Shown here: positions 1 to 7,884 of the stretch, piece after piece
Numbering within the stretch: position 1 is the stretch's first letter
How the letters are laid out: each line of letters starts with the position of its first letter
IMG/VR virus record: IMGVR_UViG_3300043395_000161
Span: 1-25,172 of that record
Source: a virus
Direction: 5' to 3' (one strand)
DNA: 25,172 nt
The notes under the pieces: model-generated
The model's input: the letters and a program-made list of their open reading frames with translations, nothing else
Database searches by the model: none
What the model was told of the DNA's origin: nothing
Made by a program: the position numbers and the translations under genes

Positions 1-1500
1 ATGTATGAGTGGAATACAGGGAGACCAAAGCAATATATAAAAGGGGGGTTAAGAACTAAAGTAATTAATAGGTATGCTACTGGAGGAGGAGCTGCAAAGT
101 GGCTAAATCAGTATGATAATGGTGGAAATACTGATGAATGTCCTCCTGGTCAAATTTATCACCCACAATATGGATGCATATCATCTAAGGGCTGGCTAAA
201 AAACAGAGATGGTAGTTTGTATGAACTTAAATCAATAACCCAGGCAACCCCAGACGGTAAAAGATATGATTATATTACTGGAGAGTATGTATCTACTGTG
301 ATGGATCCTTTAATGTATACTAGTGCAGATGATGACGCAAAAAGAAATAGTCCTATCTCATCTGAGATACTATTAAATAAAGAGCTTCAGGATATAAAAT
401 TTGAGAAAGAGCAAAATGAACAGCTTAAGAAACTTCCACCATCGGGAGCTATTACTCCTGTTTTAGGTCCTGTAGAGTATGCTCTAGGTGCATATACACT
501 TGCCCCTATAGCATCTGCGGCAGCACCTTATGTTGGAGCAGCACTTAATACTCCCTTAAGTATAGGAGCTACAACGATCCCAGGAGCTACTTTAGGTAAT
601 GCTTTAACAGCAGGGTTCGGAGCTCGTAGTGCTTCAATGCTTGGTAATGATGTCTCAACAGGTTATTATGGTTCTGATGCACCCTTAATGGATAAGCTTT
701 ACAGAGGGTTAGACACAGGACTTGGATTTGTGGGAACAGGTGTATATCCAGCTTTAGGAAAAGGTTTAGGTGCTGGTTACAGAGGTTTAACTAACATAGG
801 AAAAACTTATGATAGAATAGCAACAGGAGAGACTTTTTTAACAGATTTAGGTTTAAAAGCTTGGAAAAGTCCAGCTGTAGGTTTATCTCAATCAGCATCT
901 GATGATATGTTTAGATCATTACTTAATAGTGGTAAACTTGCACCTGAGGAAAGAGCATTAATTATAGAGTATCAACATAATAGTCGACCATTTACAGGAA
1001 GAGATTTAAGGTGGACTACTTCAGAGCAAGCTCTAGTTAATGCAAAAAAAAGACAAGATTTAAATAACATCATTAATAAATATCGGGCAGGAATTGGTGA
1101 TGACGTTGTGCTAACAAGAATGTTTGGTGACCATCCAGGTGCTTTAGGTGCTAAATTAGAAAAAGGTAGATTAAATTTTGGAGATAGACCCACATCTTTT
1201 ACAGCAGGTGTGCAACCTGCAGGTTATGCTCGATCTATTAATAGAGTAGTTATACCAAGAAGATATTCTAAACAGTTGGGGGACAAATTTTTAGTTAATC
1301 AGTATGATCTTCCTTCTGAAGATGTTTTTAGACATTTAGATGATAGCGCAAAAGATTTTGCGTCGTGGTTAGGAACTAATTCAAAGGTAGCGCAAGAAAG
1401 AGAACTAATAGGAACCGGTCTTGATTTTAGACAGATAGGTAAAGTAAAAAATGATATTGGCGGTTATGATCTAATAGTTAAACCAAACACACCTAAATAA
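1..1500 (+). CDS. Putative virion-internal protein with candidate C-terminal ADP-ribosyltransferase domain
   Basis: 499 codons ending in TAA. The ATG is the first base of the window, so the true start could lie upstream. Residues 1-60 carry repeated GG motifs (YIKGGLR, YATGGG, YDNGG) followed by a paired-cysteine motif, C47-P-P-G to C59, also found in the last gene of the window. Residues about 145-270 are Gly/Ala/Pro-rich and mildly hydrophobic, as in phage ejection or cargo proteins. The C-terminal 130 residues contain, in the order of R-S-E class ADP-ribosyltransferases, R373 in VVLTRMFG, S399-F-T401, and E466-R-E468 followed by L-I-x-x-G-x-x-F. Codon use (GGA/GGT glycine, NNT before CCN proline) differs from most of the window. 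Virion location is inferred from context and the GG motifs. The enzyme call is motif-based; an EndoU/barnase-like toxin fold is an alternative. Confidence 0.6.
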   Translation: MYEWNTGRPKQYIKGGLRTKVINRYATGGGAAKWLNQYDNGGNTDECPPGQIYHPQYGCISSKGWLKNRDGSLYELKSITQATPDGKRYDYITGEYVSTVMDPLMYTSADDDAKRNSPISSEILLNKELQDIKFEKEQNEQLKKLPPSGAITPVLGPVEYALGAYTLAPIASAAAPYVGAALNTPLSIGATTIPGATLGNALTAGFGARSASMLGNDVSTGYYGSDAPLMDKLYRGLDTGLGFVGTGVYPALGKGLGAGYRGLTNIGKTYDRIATGETFLTDLGLKAWKSPAVGLSQSASDDMFRSLLNSGKLAPEERALIIEYQHNSRPFTGRDLRWTTSEQALVNAKKRQDLNNIINKYRAGIGDDVVLTRMFGDHPGALGAKLEKGRLNFGDRPTSFTAGVQPAGYARSINRVVIPRRYSKQLGDKFLVNQYDLPSEDVFRHLDDSAKDFASWLGTNSKVAQERELIGTGLDFRQIGKVKNDIGGYDLIVKPNTPK

Positions 1501-1533
1501 CTACCTGATTGGAAAATGCTATACAATAAAGCT

Positions 1534-1561
1534 AAGTATAAAAGATAAATTTATACTTTTT
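1534..1561 (+). terminator. AT-rich hairpin with T run after gene 1
   Basis: A perfect 9-bp inverted repeat, AAGTATAAA (1534-1542) and TTTATACTT (1550-1558), flanks a 7-base loop and runs into TTT. It lies 34 bases past the stop of the first gene and before the scaffold-like gene. With a single G-C pair the stem is weak, so termination would be partial at best. Confidence 0.4.
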
Positions 1562-1578
1562 AATCATATGTAAACCAA

Positions 1579-1591
1579 TACCTTTGTATAT
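1579..1591 (+). promoter_or_regulatory. TAnnTTTG element directly before the scaffold-like gene
   Basis: TACCTTTG (1579-1586) fits the Bacteroidota -7 box TAnnTTTG and ends five bases before the ATG at 1592. No clear -33 TTTG box is visible at normal spacing. Transcription from it would give a nearly leaderless mRNA. The stretch CTTTGTA-nnn-ATGGCAAC recurs almost unchanged at 12946-12963, which is the main reason to list it. It could instead be a translation-start element. Confidence 0.3.
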
Positions 1592-2731
1592 ATGGCAACC
1601 AAAGAACAAAAATTAAGTATTCAAGACATCACCTTCGACGATTTCATTGGGGATGGCTTGGCTTCTGTTGAAGAAGGGAAAGAAGAAACCCCAAACGCAG
1701 AAGATGAAGAATTAAAAAACGCTTCTGACTCTGATGAAGATGAAGATGAAGACGTAAACGAAGAGGATGATAATAATGATGATAATGATGATGATGAAGA
1801 TGAATCCCCCTCGTTTAATAGAAGAAAAGATAGAGAAGAGGATGAAGATGAGGATTCAGATGATGAAGACTCAACCGACTCCTCAGTAGCAGGCACTATT
1901 GCAAAGGCATTAGGCTACGAACTTGAAACTGAATATGCAGATACTGAAGAAGGTCTTGTAGAATTCACAAAAGATATTGCTCAAAATATTGCTGAGGATC
2001 AAATCAATGAATTATTCCAGCAGTTCCCACTTGTACAAAAGCATTTAGATTATGTATTAGCTGGGGGAGATTCTGAGCAGTTCTTTAAGGCTTACAACCC
2101 TAACTCAGATTATGCTAATTACGAAATTAATAAAAATGATACAAGAACTCAAAAAGCTTTTGTTGCAGAGTATTTCAAAACTAAGGGCCATGATGACGAA
2201 TTCATCAAAGACATGCTCGAAGACTACGAAGACTCAGGAAAATTGTATGACAAAGCAGTCGTTGCTCAAAAACAACTCTCAGCCGTTCAAGCCAGACAGC
2301 GTGAAGAACTTGTACAACAGCAACGAGAACTTCAAAAACAAGAAGAGCAAAGGCAGCAACAATTCTGGGAAGAAATAGCAGCTAAGATTGATGAGAATGC
2401 AGGCTTTGCAGGCATTAAAATCCCAGAAAAAGAGAAAGGAAAGTTCTTTGATTATATATCTGAACCTGTAGACAAGACAGGAAGAACCAGAAGAGATATG
2501 GATTATGCTAACTCTGATGTAGATGTAAAACTTGCAATTGATTATCTTATGTATAAGAAAATGAATCTGCAAGATATCATCACAACAAAAGCTAAAACTG
2601 AAAGTGTAAAAAGTCTTAGAGATAAAATCCAACGAAATGAAGAAAGAGTTCGGAGCTATGCTAAGACTGAAAAGAATAAAAATAAGAAATTTGATCCCGA
2701 CCAAGTGGATATAAAGAAGCTGTTTGAATAA
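1592..2731 (+). CDS. Acidic scaffold-like protein upstream of the major capsid protein
   Basis: 379 residues. Residues about 20-95 are an extreme Asp/Glu/Ser tract with long runs of D and E. Residues about 100-200 look globular, about 205-270 are Q/E/R-rich and probably coiled coil, and the C-terminus is Lys-rich. An acidic, helical, low-complexity protein immediately 5' of the capsid gene (38-base gap) is the usual position and character of a capsid scaffolding protein, which organises the shell during assembly and then leaves or is cleaved. No protease motif is visible, so this is not obviously a protease-scaffold fusion. The function rests on position and composition. The acidic tract could also serve another charge-based role, such as mimicking DNA inside the prohead. 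Confidence 0.6.
   Translation: MATKEQKLSIQDITFDDFIGDGLASVEEGKEETPNAEDEELKNASDSDEDEDEDVNEEDDNNDDNDDDEDESPSFNRRKDREEDEDEDSDDEDSTDSSVAGTIAKALGYELETEYADTEEGLVEFTKDIAQNIAEDQINELFQQFPLVQKHLDYVLAGGDSEQFFKAYNPNSDYANYEINKNDTRTQKAFVAEYFKTKGHDDEFIKDMLEDYEDSGKLYDKAVVAQKQLSAVQARQREELVQQQRELQKQEEQRQQQFWEEIAAKIDENAGFAGIKIPEKEKGKFFDYISEPVDKTGRTRRDMDYANSDVDVKLAIDYLMYKKMNLQDIITTKAKTESVKSLRDKIQRNEERVRSYAKTEKNKNKKFDPDQVDIKKLFE
1722..1875 (+). repeat. Asp/Glu codon low-complexity tract
   Basis: Degenerate GAT/GAA/GAG trinucleotide run encoding the poly-acidic segment of the scaffold-like protein. Tracts like this can vary in length by replication slippage. The opposite strand reads as a poly-serine open frame, which is an artefact of this composition. 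Confidence 0.6.
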
Positions 2732-2769
2732 ATAACAAACAACAATTAACTTTTAAAATTTAAATAATC

Positions 2770-4194
2770 ATGGCACTAATGCAAGTACTTAAGACGTACT
2801 ATAATGATGCACAAATGACCGACAGTAACTCGTTGGCCAATGCTCTTATGGAACGTCCTGCGGAGTTATCTCCAATCATTACTCATTTGGCTGGTCGTGA
2901 AGAGAAAAAATTCCCTCTGTCTTTCTTGACTGAAGGTGTAGGAAATACTCGTTCAATTGACCGTTTTGAGTACGAATATCGTGTTAAAACTCACGAAATT
3001 AATGTTCGTCCTGTTGTTTCTGCAGCTCCTGCAGCTGTAGTTGGAGCAGGTGGTTCTGCTTTCACACTTACCTTCCCTGATAAGTGGTTCATTTTCCCTT
3101 ACACACTGGTATCACAATCTGGTGCTCTTGCTCGTATTATGAACGAGCCAGTTGCTGATGGTAGCGGTTGGAAATACACTTTGAAAATTGTATCTCCTGA
3201 CACTGCTTCTGTATCTATTGCAGATTGCAGCCCAGGTGCTTTGTGGGGTATGTTGTATGCTAACGTGGGTATTGACTTCTCACGTGGTAATGCTTCTAAC
3301 TGGACTGCCCCAGGTCTTGTTCGTTCTAAGATTGGTACTGTACGTAAGTCTTACCACTTCTCTGGAAATGCTAAAGACTATGTAGCCCAGTTCGAACTTC
3401 CTTTAAAAGAAGGTTCTAAGACTAAGTTGTGGATGGATTACGAAGAGTACCGTCACATGCTTAAGTTCAAAGAAGAGTGTGAAATGTACTACTGGTATGG
3501 TCAGAAAACTCACGATGCTAATGGTACTTCTACTATGCTCGATGAGAATGGTCAACCTGTAATTTCTGGTCCTGGTTTGCTTGAGCAGATCATCAACAAA
3601 GACACTTACTCTACTCTTACTCAAGCTAAACTTGAGGAGACTATCGGGGATTTGTTCTATGGTATGACTGATGCTACTGACAAGCAAGTTACTTTGTACA
3701 CTGGTATTGGTGGTGCTCGTGAATTCGACAAAGCATTTAAATCATACTATGGTGCAAACACTTACCTTCAGACTACTCAGCCTTACTTCATCACTGGTAG
3801 CGGTCGTAACCTTGGAATCACTGGTTACTTCACTAGCTACCAACACGTAGATGGTCACCACGTTAACGTAGTTAAGTCTCCTTTGTTTGATCACGGTCCT
3901 GTGGCTCAAGCTTCTAAGAAGCACCCAGTATCTGGTCTTCCATTGGAATCTTACCGTATGGTGTTTGTTGACCAATCTACTTATGATGGTGAAAATAACC
4001 TTCAGATGGTAAATAAAAAAGGTCGTGAATTGCTTCGCTGGTGTGTAGCAGGTTCAGTTGTCCCAAAAGGATTTACTGAAACCGACACTCGTGCAAGTGA
4101 CATTGACGGTGCTTCTGTTCACATGCTGAAGACAGCTGGTATCTTACTTCGTCGTTTCGATACTAGTCTGGACATGCAGTGTGTTGCATCGTAA
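2770..4194 (+). CDS. Putative major capsid protein
   Basis: 474 residues, close to the usual size of HK97-fold capsid proteins in large Bacteroidota phages. No single catalytic motif applies. The call rests on several signs together: it directly follows an acidic scaffold-like gene, it is closed by a strong terminator 20 bases downstream, and its codons are strikingly optimised. Arginine is almost always CGT and glycine mostly GGT, whereas most neighbours use AGA and GGG/GGA. That pattern suggests a very abundant product. The N-terminal 60 residues (ALMQVLKTYYNDAQMTDSN onward) look like an extended arm; the rest is mixed alpha/beta with many aromatics. Start ATG at 2770 follows an A/T-rich leader. 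An abundant tail protein is the main alternative, but the order scaffold-then-capsid favours capsid. Confidence 0.75.
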   Translation: MALMQVLKTYYNDAQMTDSNSLANALMERPAELSPIITHLAGREEKKFPLSFLTEGVGNTRSIDRFEYEYRVKTHEINVRPVVSAAPAAVVGAGGSAFTLTFPDKWFIFPYTLVSQSGALARIMNEPVADGSGWKYTLKIVSPDTASVSIADCSPGALWGMLYANVGIDFSRGNASNWTAPGLVRSKIGTVRKSYHFSGNAKDYVAQFELPLKEGSKTKLWMDYEEYRHMLKFKEECEMYYWYGQKTHDANGTSTMLDENGQPVISGPGLLEQIINKDTYSTLTQAKLEETIGDLFYGMTDATDKQVTLYTGIGGAREFDKAFKSYYGANTYLQTTQPYFITGSGRNLGITGYFTSYQHVDGHHVNVVKSPLFDHGPVAQASKKHPVSGLPLESYRMVFVDQSTYDGENNLQMVNKKGRELLRWCVAGSVVPKGFTETDTRASDIDGASVHMLKTAGILLRRFDTSLDMQCVAS

Positions 4195-4213
4195 TTTGTG
4201 TTTGGTTTGCAAT

Positions 4214-4242
4214 AAAAGGGGGGTATCCACTCCCCCCTTTTT
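4214..4242 (+). terminator. Strong intrinsic terminator after the capsid gene
   Basis: AAAAGGGGGG (4214-4223) pairs perfectly with CCCCCCTTTT (4232-4241) around an 8-base loop, giving a 10-bp stem with six G-C pairs and a T run on the 3' side. Placed 20 bases past the capsid stop, it should separate abundant capsid message from the downstream genes or protect its 3' end. Confidence 0.88.
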
Positions 4243-4299
4243 AAACATAAAACTTAGGTTATTCTTTACCCTAGGATTAATTAATAAAAAGAACTAATT

Positions 4300-5106
4300 A
4301 TGGAGAAGAAGATTATTATTAGAAGAAAGGAGGTCTTAAACCACCTCCCAAAAGAGATCAGAGCAGGAGCTAGGATCAAATTAGGGTCAATTTATGTTGA
4401 CCGTCTCCCACTCAAAGGAGTTGATGGAGAAGAAGAAGAAAAATTGTTAAAAGGGATTATTGATGTTCCAGCAGGACACCAAGATTGGCCAGCTAAAACC
4501 AAAGACTTTTGGGCTAGCTTAGCACTAAAAGTGCCATTCGAGGGAGTAGAGCTGAACATTGGTACTTATGAAGACGGAACCCCAATAAGTGCAATGGATT
4601 ATATCTATTGGAAATGGGCCCTAAAGCATAAGCAAGTAGCAATTTCTGAAGAAGAAATGAAGACGGATGCAAACAAAAGATTTTACATCTACGATCCTCA
4701 GAAAGACCTTCTTAAGAAAAATGCTAAAGTGCAGGTTAAGAAAGACGCTGACAAAGAGTTTATCAAACTTACTGGAGACGTCAATCGAATGAAGATGTTA
4801 TTGAGAGTTCTAGTTCAGGGAGATCCTGAAAGACTTTCTACAATGGAGATCGAGAATACCTTGTACGACTATAAAACAAGTAACCCAGAAAGATTTTTGA
4901 AATACTGCCTGGATACCAACCTTGACATTCAAGCAGAGATTGAGGAGATGGTTGCAAAAGATATCCTACGTAAAATTGGGAATCAGTTAATCTTCGAAGA
5001 TGAAACAATCGGGGAAGATACTAAAGATGCAATTGTTTATTTCAAGAACAAAAAGAATTCTGGACAAGTAAACGTGATGAGAGCAAGGCTCAAAGAAGTA
5101 TCTTAA
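4300..5106 (+). CDS. Conserved-type phage protein of unknown function downstream of the capsid gene
   Basis: 268 residues with no domain I can name. The N-terminus is basic (EKKIIIRRKEVLNHLPKEIR). Residues 40-120 are rich in Trp and acidic residues, and residues 150-260 appear helical, with KMLLRVLVQGDPERLSTMEI as a well-formed segment. There is no signal peptide, membrane segment or catalytic motif. It opens the group that follows the capsid terminator and ends 8 bases before the next start, so the two genes are probably co-transcribed. Position just after the capsid gene suggests a head-completion or assembly role, but the sequence does not show this directly. Confidence 0.7.
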   Translation: MEKKIIIRRKEVLNHLPKEIRAGARIKLGSIYVDRLPLKGVDGEEEEKLLKGIIDVPAGHQDWPAKTKDFWASLALKVPFEGVELNIGTYEDGTPISAMDYIYWKWALKHKQVAISEEEMKTDANKRFYIYDPQKDLLKKNAKVQVKKDADKEFIKLTGDVNRMKMLLRVLVQGDPERLSTMEIENTLYDYKTSNPERFLKYCLDTNLDIQAEIEEMVAKDILRKIGNQLIFEDETIGEDTKDAIVYFKNKKNSGQVNVMRARLKEVS

Positions 5107-5114
5107 TTTGATAG

Positions 5115-6281
5115 ATGACTATAAACGAGATGCATATAGCTGTTAACCTGGGGGTGCAAAAGATTGCATCCTTCCAGGTTGACACTCTTTTACCTCAAGA
5201 GATAGACCATGAGTTAAATCTAGCTATCTTAAGATTTGTAAAACAACGATACTCTCAACTATCTAATAGAGTAGGGAGAGGATTTGAGCAATCTCAAAAA
5301 AGGATAGATGACCTTAGAAACTTGATAGTAGATCAAAGTATGAACACCTTTAATGAAGGGTATAAATACGATTCTACTGGGGGGTATATCTACACTGCTG
5401 ATAATTCTAATATCTACATAGATAAAGGAGTTATCCCACTAGACTATCTATTCTTAATATCTGTTAAAGCAGATGTTTACTACTTATGTAACTCTCAAAT
5501 TACTCCCCCGACTTTATACTTAGAGAACTATTATTTCTATGGGACAAAAGTAGATTTAACTCCCCCGGCTGCTGGTTACACACTGGTTAACCTTGAAGTT
5601 TCAGCAAGTAGTACATGGACATCTTTAATTAATAACCCTAATGGGGCAGGGGCAGAGATTACTTTAGACATTCTTAGGGATATTAATAACTATAATGCAA
5701 GTTTAGGGTCGTATGAGCCAGCTGAAGGCTTTCCTTACGAAACAAATACTTTGCAAGTATCAACTACATCACCTCTTATAGATGCTAACCATATCTTTAT
5801 TAATTTAAAAAATGGTGGCTGGGAACTACTGGACGGGGGGTATGTAAGGCTAACTTGGAGATATAACAATGATCCTTCTACTGATGTATTTTTAATACAA
5901 GCAGAACGTAAAAATATAACTCAATCTCAAAGAACTGCCCCAGATGCAACAAACAGAATAAGCCTCTGTAAGTTTGCACAACACGATGACATTATTTATA
6001 TGATGAACGACCCGTTTAACATAACGGATTATCGTTCCCCATTATATACAGTATCAGAAAACTACGTAGCTATCTACACAGATAATACTTTTGTAGTGCC
6101 TAGGGTATATTTAACTTACCTTAAAAAGCCAGCTAAAGTATCTATTACAGATGGGTTGGGGACTGATCTCCCAGAACATACTCACCCTGAAATTGTAGAG
6201 ATGACTATAAAGAGTATACTTGAGGGTATTGAATCCCAAAGGTATCAATCACAATCAATGGAAACATTTGAAAGTGAGTAA
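5115..6281 (+). CDS. Putative connector/neck-type virion structural protein
   Basis: 388 residues. The N-terminus (TINEMHIAVNLGVQKI, then QEIDHELNLAILRFVKQRY) matches a pattern I associate with structural proteins of crAss-like and other Bacteroidota phages: a helix ending in EID..LN.A...F. The middle (residues 100-290) is Tyr/Thr/Asn-rich and probably beta-structured. The C-terminus has LPEHTHPEIVEMTIKSILEG, also typical of that family. It is followed by a C-terminal tail of Gln, Ser and Glu residues. In these phages such proteins belong to the neck or tail ring, but I cannot say which ring it forms. Start ATG at 5115 follows a short leader without a clear Shine-Dalgarno site. Confidence 0.6.
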   Translation: MTINEMHIAVNLGVQKIASFQVDTLLPQEIDHELNLAILRFVKQRYSQLSNRVGRGFEQSQKRIDDLRNLIVDQSMNTFNEGYKYDSTGGYIYTADNSNIYIDKGVIPLDYLFLISVKADVYYLCNSQITPPTLYLENYYFYGTKVDLTPPAAGYTLVNLEVSASSTWTSLINNPNGAGAEITLDILRDINNYNASLGSYEPAEGFPYETNTLQVSTTSPLIDANHIFINLKNGGWELLDGGYVRLTWRYNNDPSTDVFLIQAERKNITQSQRTAPDATNRISLCKFAQHDDIIYMMNDPFNITDYRSPLYTVSENYVAIYTDNTFVVPRVYLTYLKKPAKVSITDGLGTDLPEHTHPEIVEMTIKSILEGIESQRYQSQSMETFESE

Positions 6282-6318
6282 TTAAAATCAATGTTTAACT
6301 GCCTAAAACTAAATTAAA

Positions 6319-7329
6319 ATGGCACCTCAAAATTTAAATCAGGTATTCGTAATTAACGATCCTGCTATGTATGACACTACTACATTTGCCAACACAGCAG
6401 CTGTTACAGCTTCTAAGTTGGGTGTGTGGGATGTGGATAACAGCACTTATGATGATGACGCAGCTTTGACCACAAAGAAACGTATTCAAATTGTGCAAAC
6501 TATGCCTTCTGGCAATCCAATTGCTACCCCAATTATTGATGTAGCAAATATTGTAAGAATTAACTACAAAGAATGGACTTCGGTAATTCCTACAAGAGCA
6601 ACTCAAACTATTGACTTTGGTTCACCAACAAGCACTAAAGATGTAATGTTGAGAATTGCACTTCGTACAGCTCCTACAGCTTATGCTAACTACTATCAAG
6701 ATGGTACTGCAGTAGATTTGTCTGGTGGTGGATATGAATTCCCATTGCTTGGTAACTTCTCTGCAGGTCGTATGATCTTCAATATTGAAGTTGCTGCATC
6801 AGTACATGGTGGTTCTGAGACTGCTTTGGTTACAGCTGCGTACAATGCAATCATTGGCAACAAGACTTTTAATGCTTTGTTTGCTGCTACTGATAGCGGT
6901 AGCTCAGGGTTAGTTCTTACTGCTCGTCACTATGGAGTAGAGTTTGACATTACTTCTCAGTATTCTGATAAGTCAGGTGCTGTAGGTACTGTTACTGCTT
7001 CTCGTACTAACGCTACTTCAAACTATGCAATTGCATTGTCTGATGAAAAAGCTCAACGTGCTCGTTACGGAAACTTCAACCGTATGTACTTCCCATACAA
7101 TTTCCCAACTTTTGCTCAATCCGGGTATAAGTATGATGTAATCGAAGTTCAATACAAGCATGACTGGCCTTCATCTACAGGTATTGCTCGTGCAGGAGAG
7201 TTGAACACTGTTAAAATTTACGTTGGAGCTAGCTCTACTGCACTAGCTTATGCTGCAGAAGCAACTGGTACTGACTTTGCTACTGTATTTGATTACACTG
7301 GCGGTACAGATAAAGAACAAGTATTCTAA
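6319..7329 (+). CDS. Second abundant virion protein (tail tube-like or auxiliary capsid protein)
   Basis: 336 residues, no cysteine, rich in Ala/Thr/Ser/Tyr. Like the capsid gene it favours CGT arginine and GCT/GGT codons, mixed with some AGA, and it has its own strong terminator 14 bases downstream, so it is probably made in large amounts. Residues about 150-220 follow the pattern of a small beta domain common in phage tube and sheath proteins: ETALVTAAYNAI, then a stretch ending SSGLVLTARHYGVEFDI. That suggests a tube-like protein. In a short-tailed crAss-like phage an auxiliary head protein would be the alternative. The sequence alone does not decide between them. Confidence 0.55.
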   Translation: MAPQNLNQVFVINDPAMYDTTTFANTAAVTASKLGVWDVDNSTYDDDAALTTKKRIQIVQTMPSGNPIATPIIDVANIVRINYKEWTSVIPTRATQTIDFGSPTSTKDVMLRIALRTAPTAYANYYQDGTAVDLSGGGYEFPLLGNFSAGRMIFNIEVAASVHGGSETALVTAAYNAIIGNKTFNALFAATDSGSSGLVLTARHYGVEFDITSQYSDKSGAVGTVTASRTNATSNYAIALSDEKAQRARYGNFNRMYFPYNFPTFAQSGYKYDVIEVQYKHDWPSSTGIARAGELNTVKIYVGASSTALAYAAEATGTDFATVFDYTGGTDKEQVF

Positions 7330-7343
7330 TCTAAAATTAATTT

Positions 7344-7375
7344 AAAAGTAGGGGGAGCAATTCCCCTACTTTTTT
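7344..7375 (+). terminator. Strong intrinsic terminator after the second abundant virion gene
   Basis: AAAAGTAGGGG (7344-7354) pairs perfectly with CCCCTACTTTT (7363-7373), an 11-bp stem with an 8-base loop, followed by more T. The A-tract/T-tract arms could allow function on either strand, but no minus-strand gene ends here. Confidence 0.88.
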
Positions 7376-7396
7376 ACTATCTTTAACCCTTGAATT

Positions 7397-7876
7397 ATGG
7401 CTACAATTGATTCAATAACTCTGACTGCTAATTGTGATACTATCACAGTCACTTTTAGTGATATGGCTGCAACTGTTGATGTAAGTTATTACAACTCAAT
7501 AACTGAAACTGAATACCTTGAAACTATCTCAGATAGTGGAGATCCTACAACTTTGTGGGTCCTTGATGCAACAACAGTAGAAGGGGTTGGGTCATTTAAT
7601 GGGGTTATAACAATATCAGAAGTAGACGGAGATAGTGATTACATTGTAGCTACGTGTGAAATAGACTGCTGCATTTCAAGTCTAGTGGAATCAGCTATTA
7701 ACTGCACATGTGAATGTGATAAATGTGATGATGATTTAAGAATAGCTGAAAAAGTTCAACTTTTAGTGGTATCAGCTAAGCATTCTACTTACTCACAAAG
7801 CAATATAACTGATGCAGTAGCTAAATACAACAAAGCAAAAGATTTCTGCACCGCAACTTGTGCTTGTGGCTGCTAA
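7397..7876 (+). CDS. Small protein with cysteine-rich, probably metal-binding C-terminus
   Basis: 159 residues. The first 90 are Thr/Ser/Asp-rich and beta-like. The last 65 hold 11 of the 12 cysteines: CEIDCC near residue 90, then CTCECDKC, a helix (RIAEKVQLLVVSAKHS), then CTATCACGC at the end. A cysteine cluster, a helix and a second cluster suggest a zinc-binding or disulfide-linked domain. I recall similar Cys-rich tails in small proteins of other Bacteroidota phage structural clusters but know no function. The stop is followed within 10 bases by the start of the next gene. Confidence 0.65.
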   Translation: MATIDSITLTANCDTITVTFSDMAATVDVSYYNSITETEYLETISDSGDPTTLWVLDATTVEGVGSFNGVITISEVDGDSDYIVATCEIDCCISSLVESAINCTCECDKCDDDLRIAEKVQLLVVSAKHSTYSQSNITDAVAKYNKAKDFCTATCACGC

Positions 7877-7884
7877 TAAATAAG

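Noticed and set aside
1621-1896. Minus-strand open frame rich in serine
   Set aside because: It is the complement of the Asp/Glu codon tract of the scaffold-like gene, with no independent start signal.
2279-2704. 141-codon minus-strand frame opposite the scaffold-like gene, Phe/Leu/Ser-rich
   Set aside because: Hydrophobic composition is what A-rich Lys/Glu codons give when read backward; not a membrane protein.
4250-4299. Imperfect inverted repeat around CCTAGG before the gene at 4300, as an operator
   Set aside because: Only about four paired bases (TAGG/CCTA) and no second copy; too weak to call.
7858-7884. Upstream start for the gene ending at 8601
   Set aside because: It would overlap the Cys-rich gene and add MCLWLLINK, an out-of-frame reading of that gene's Cys codons. 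ATG 7885 fits the gene spacing better.
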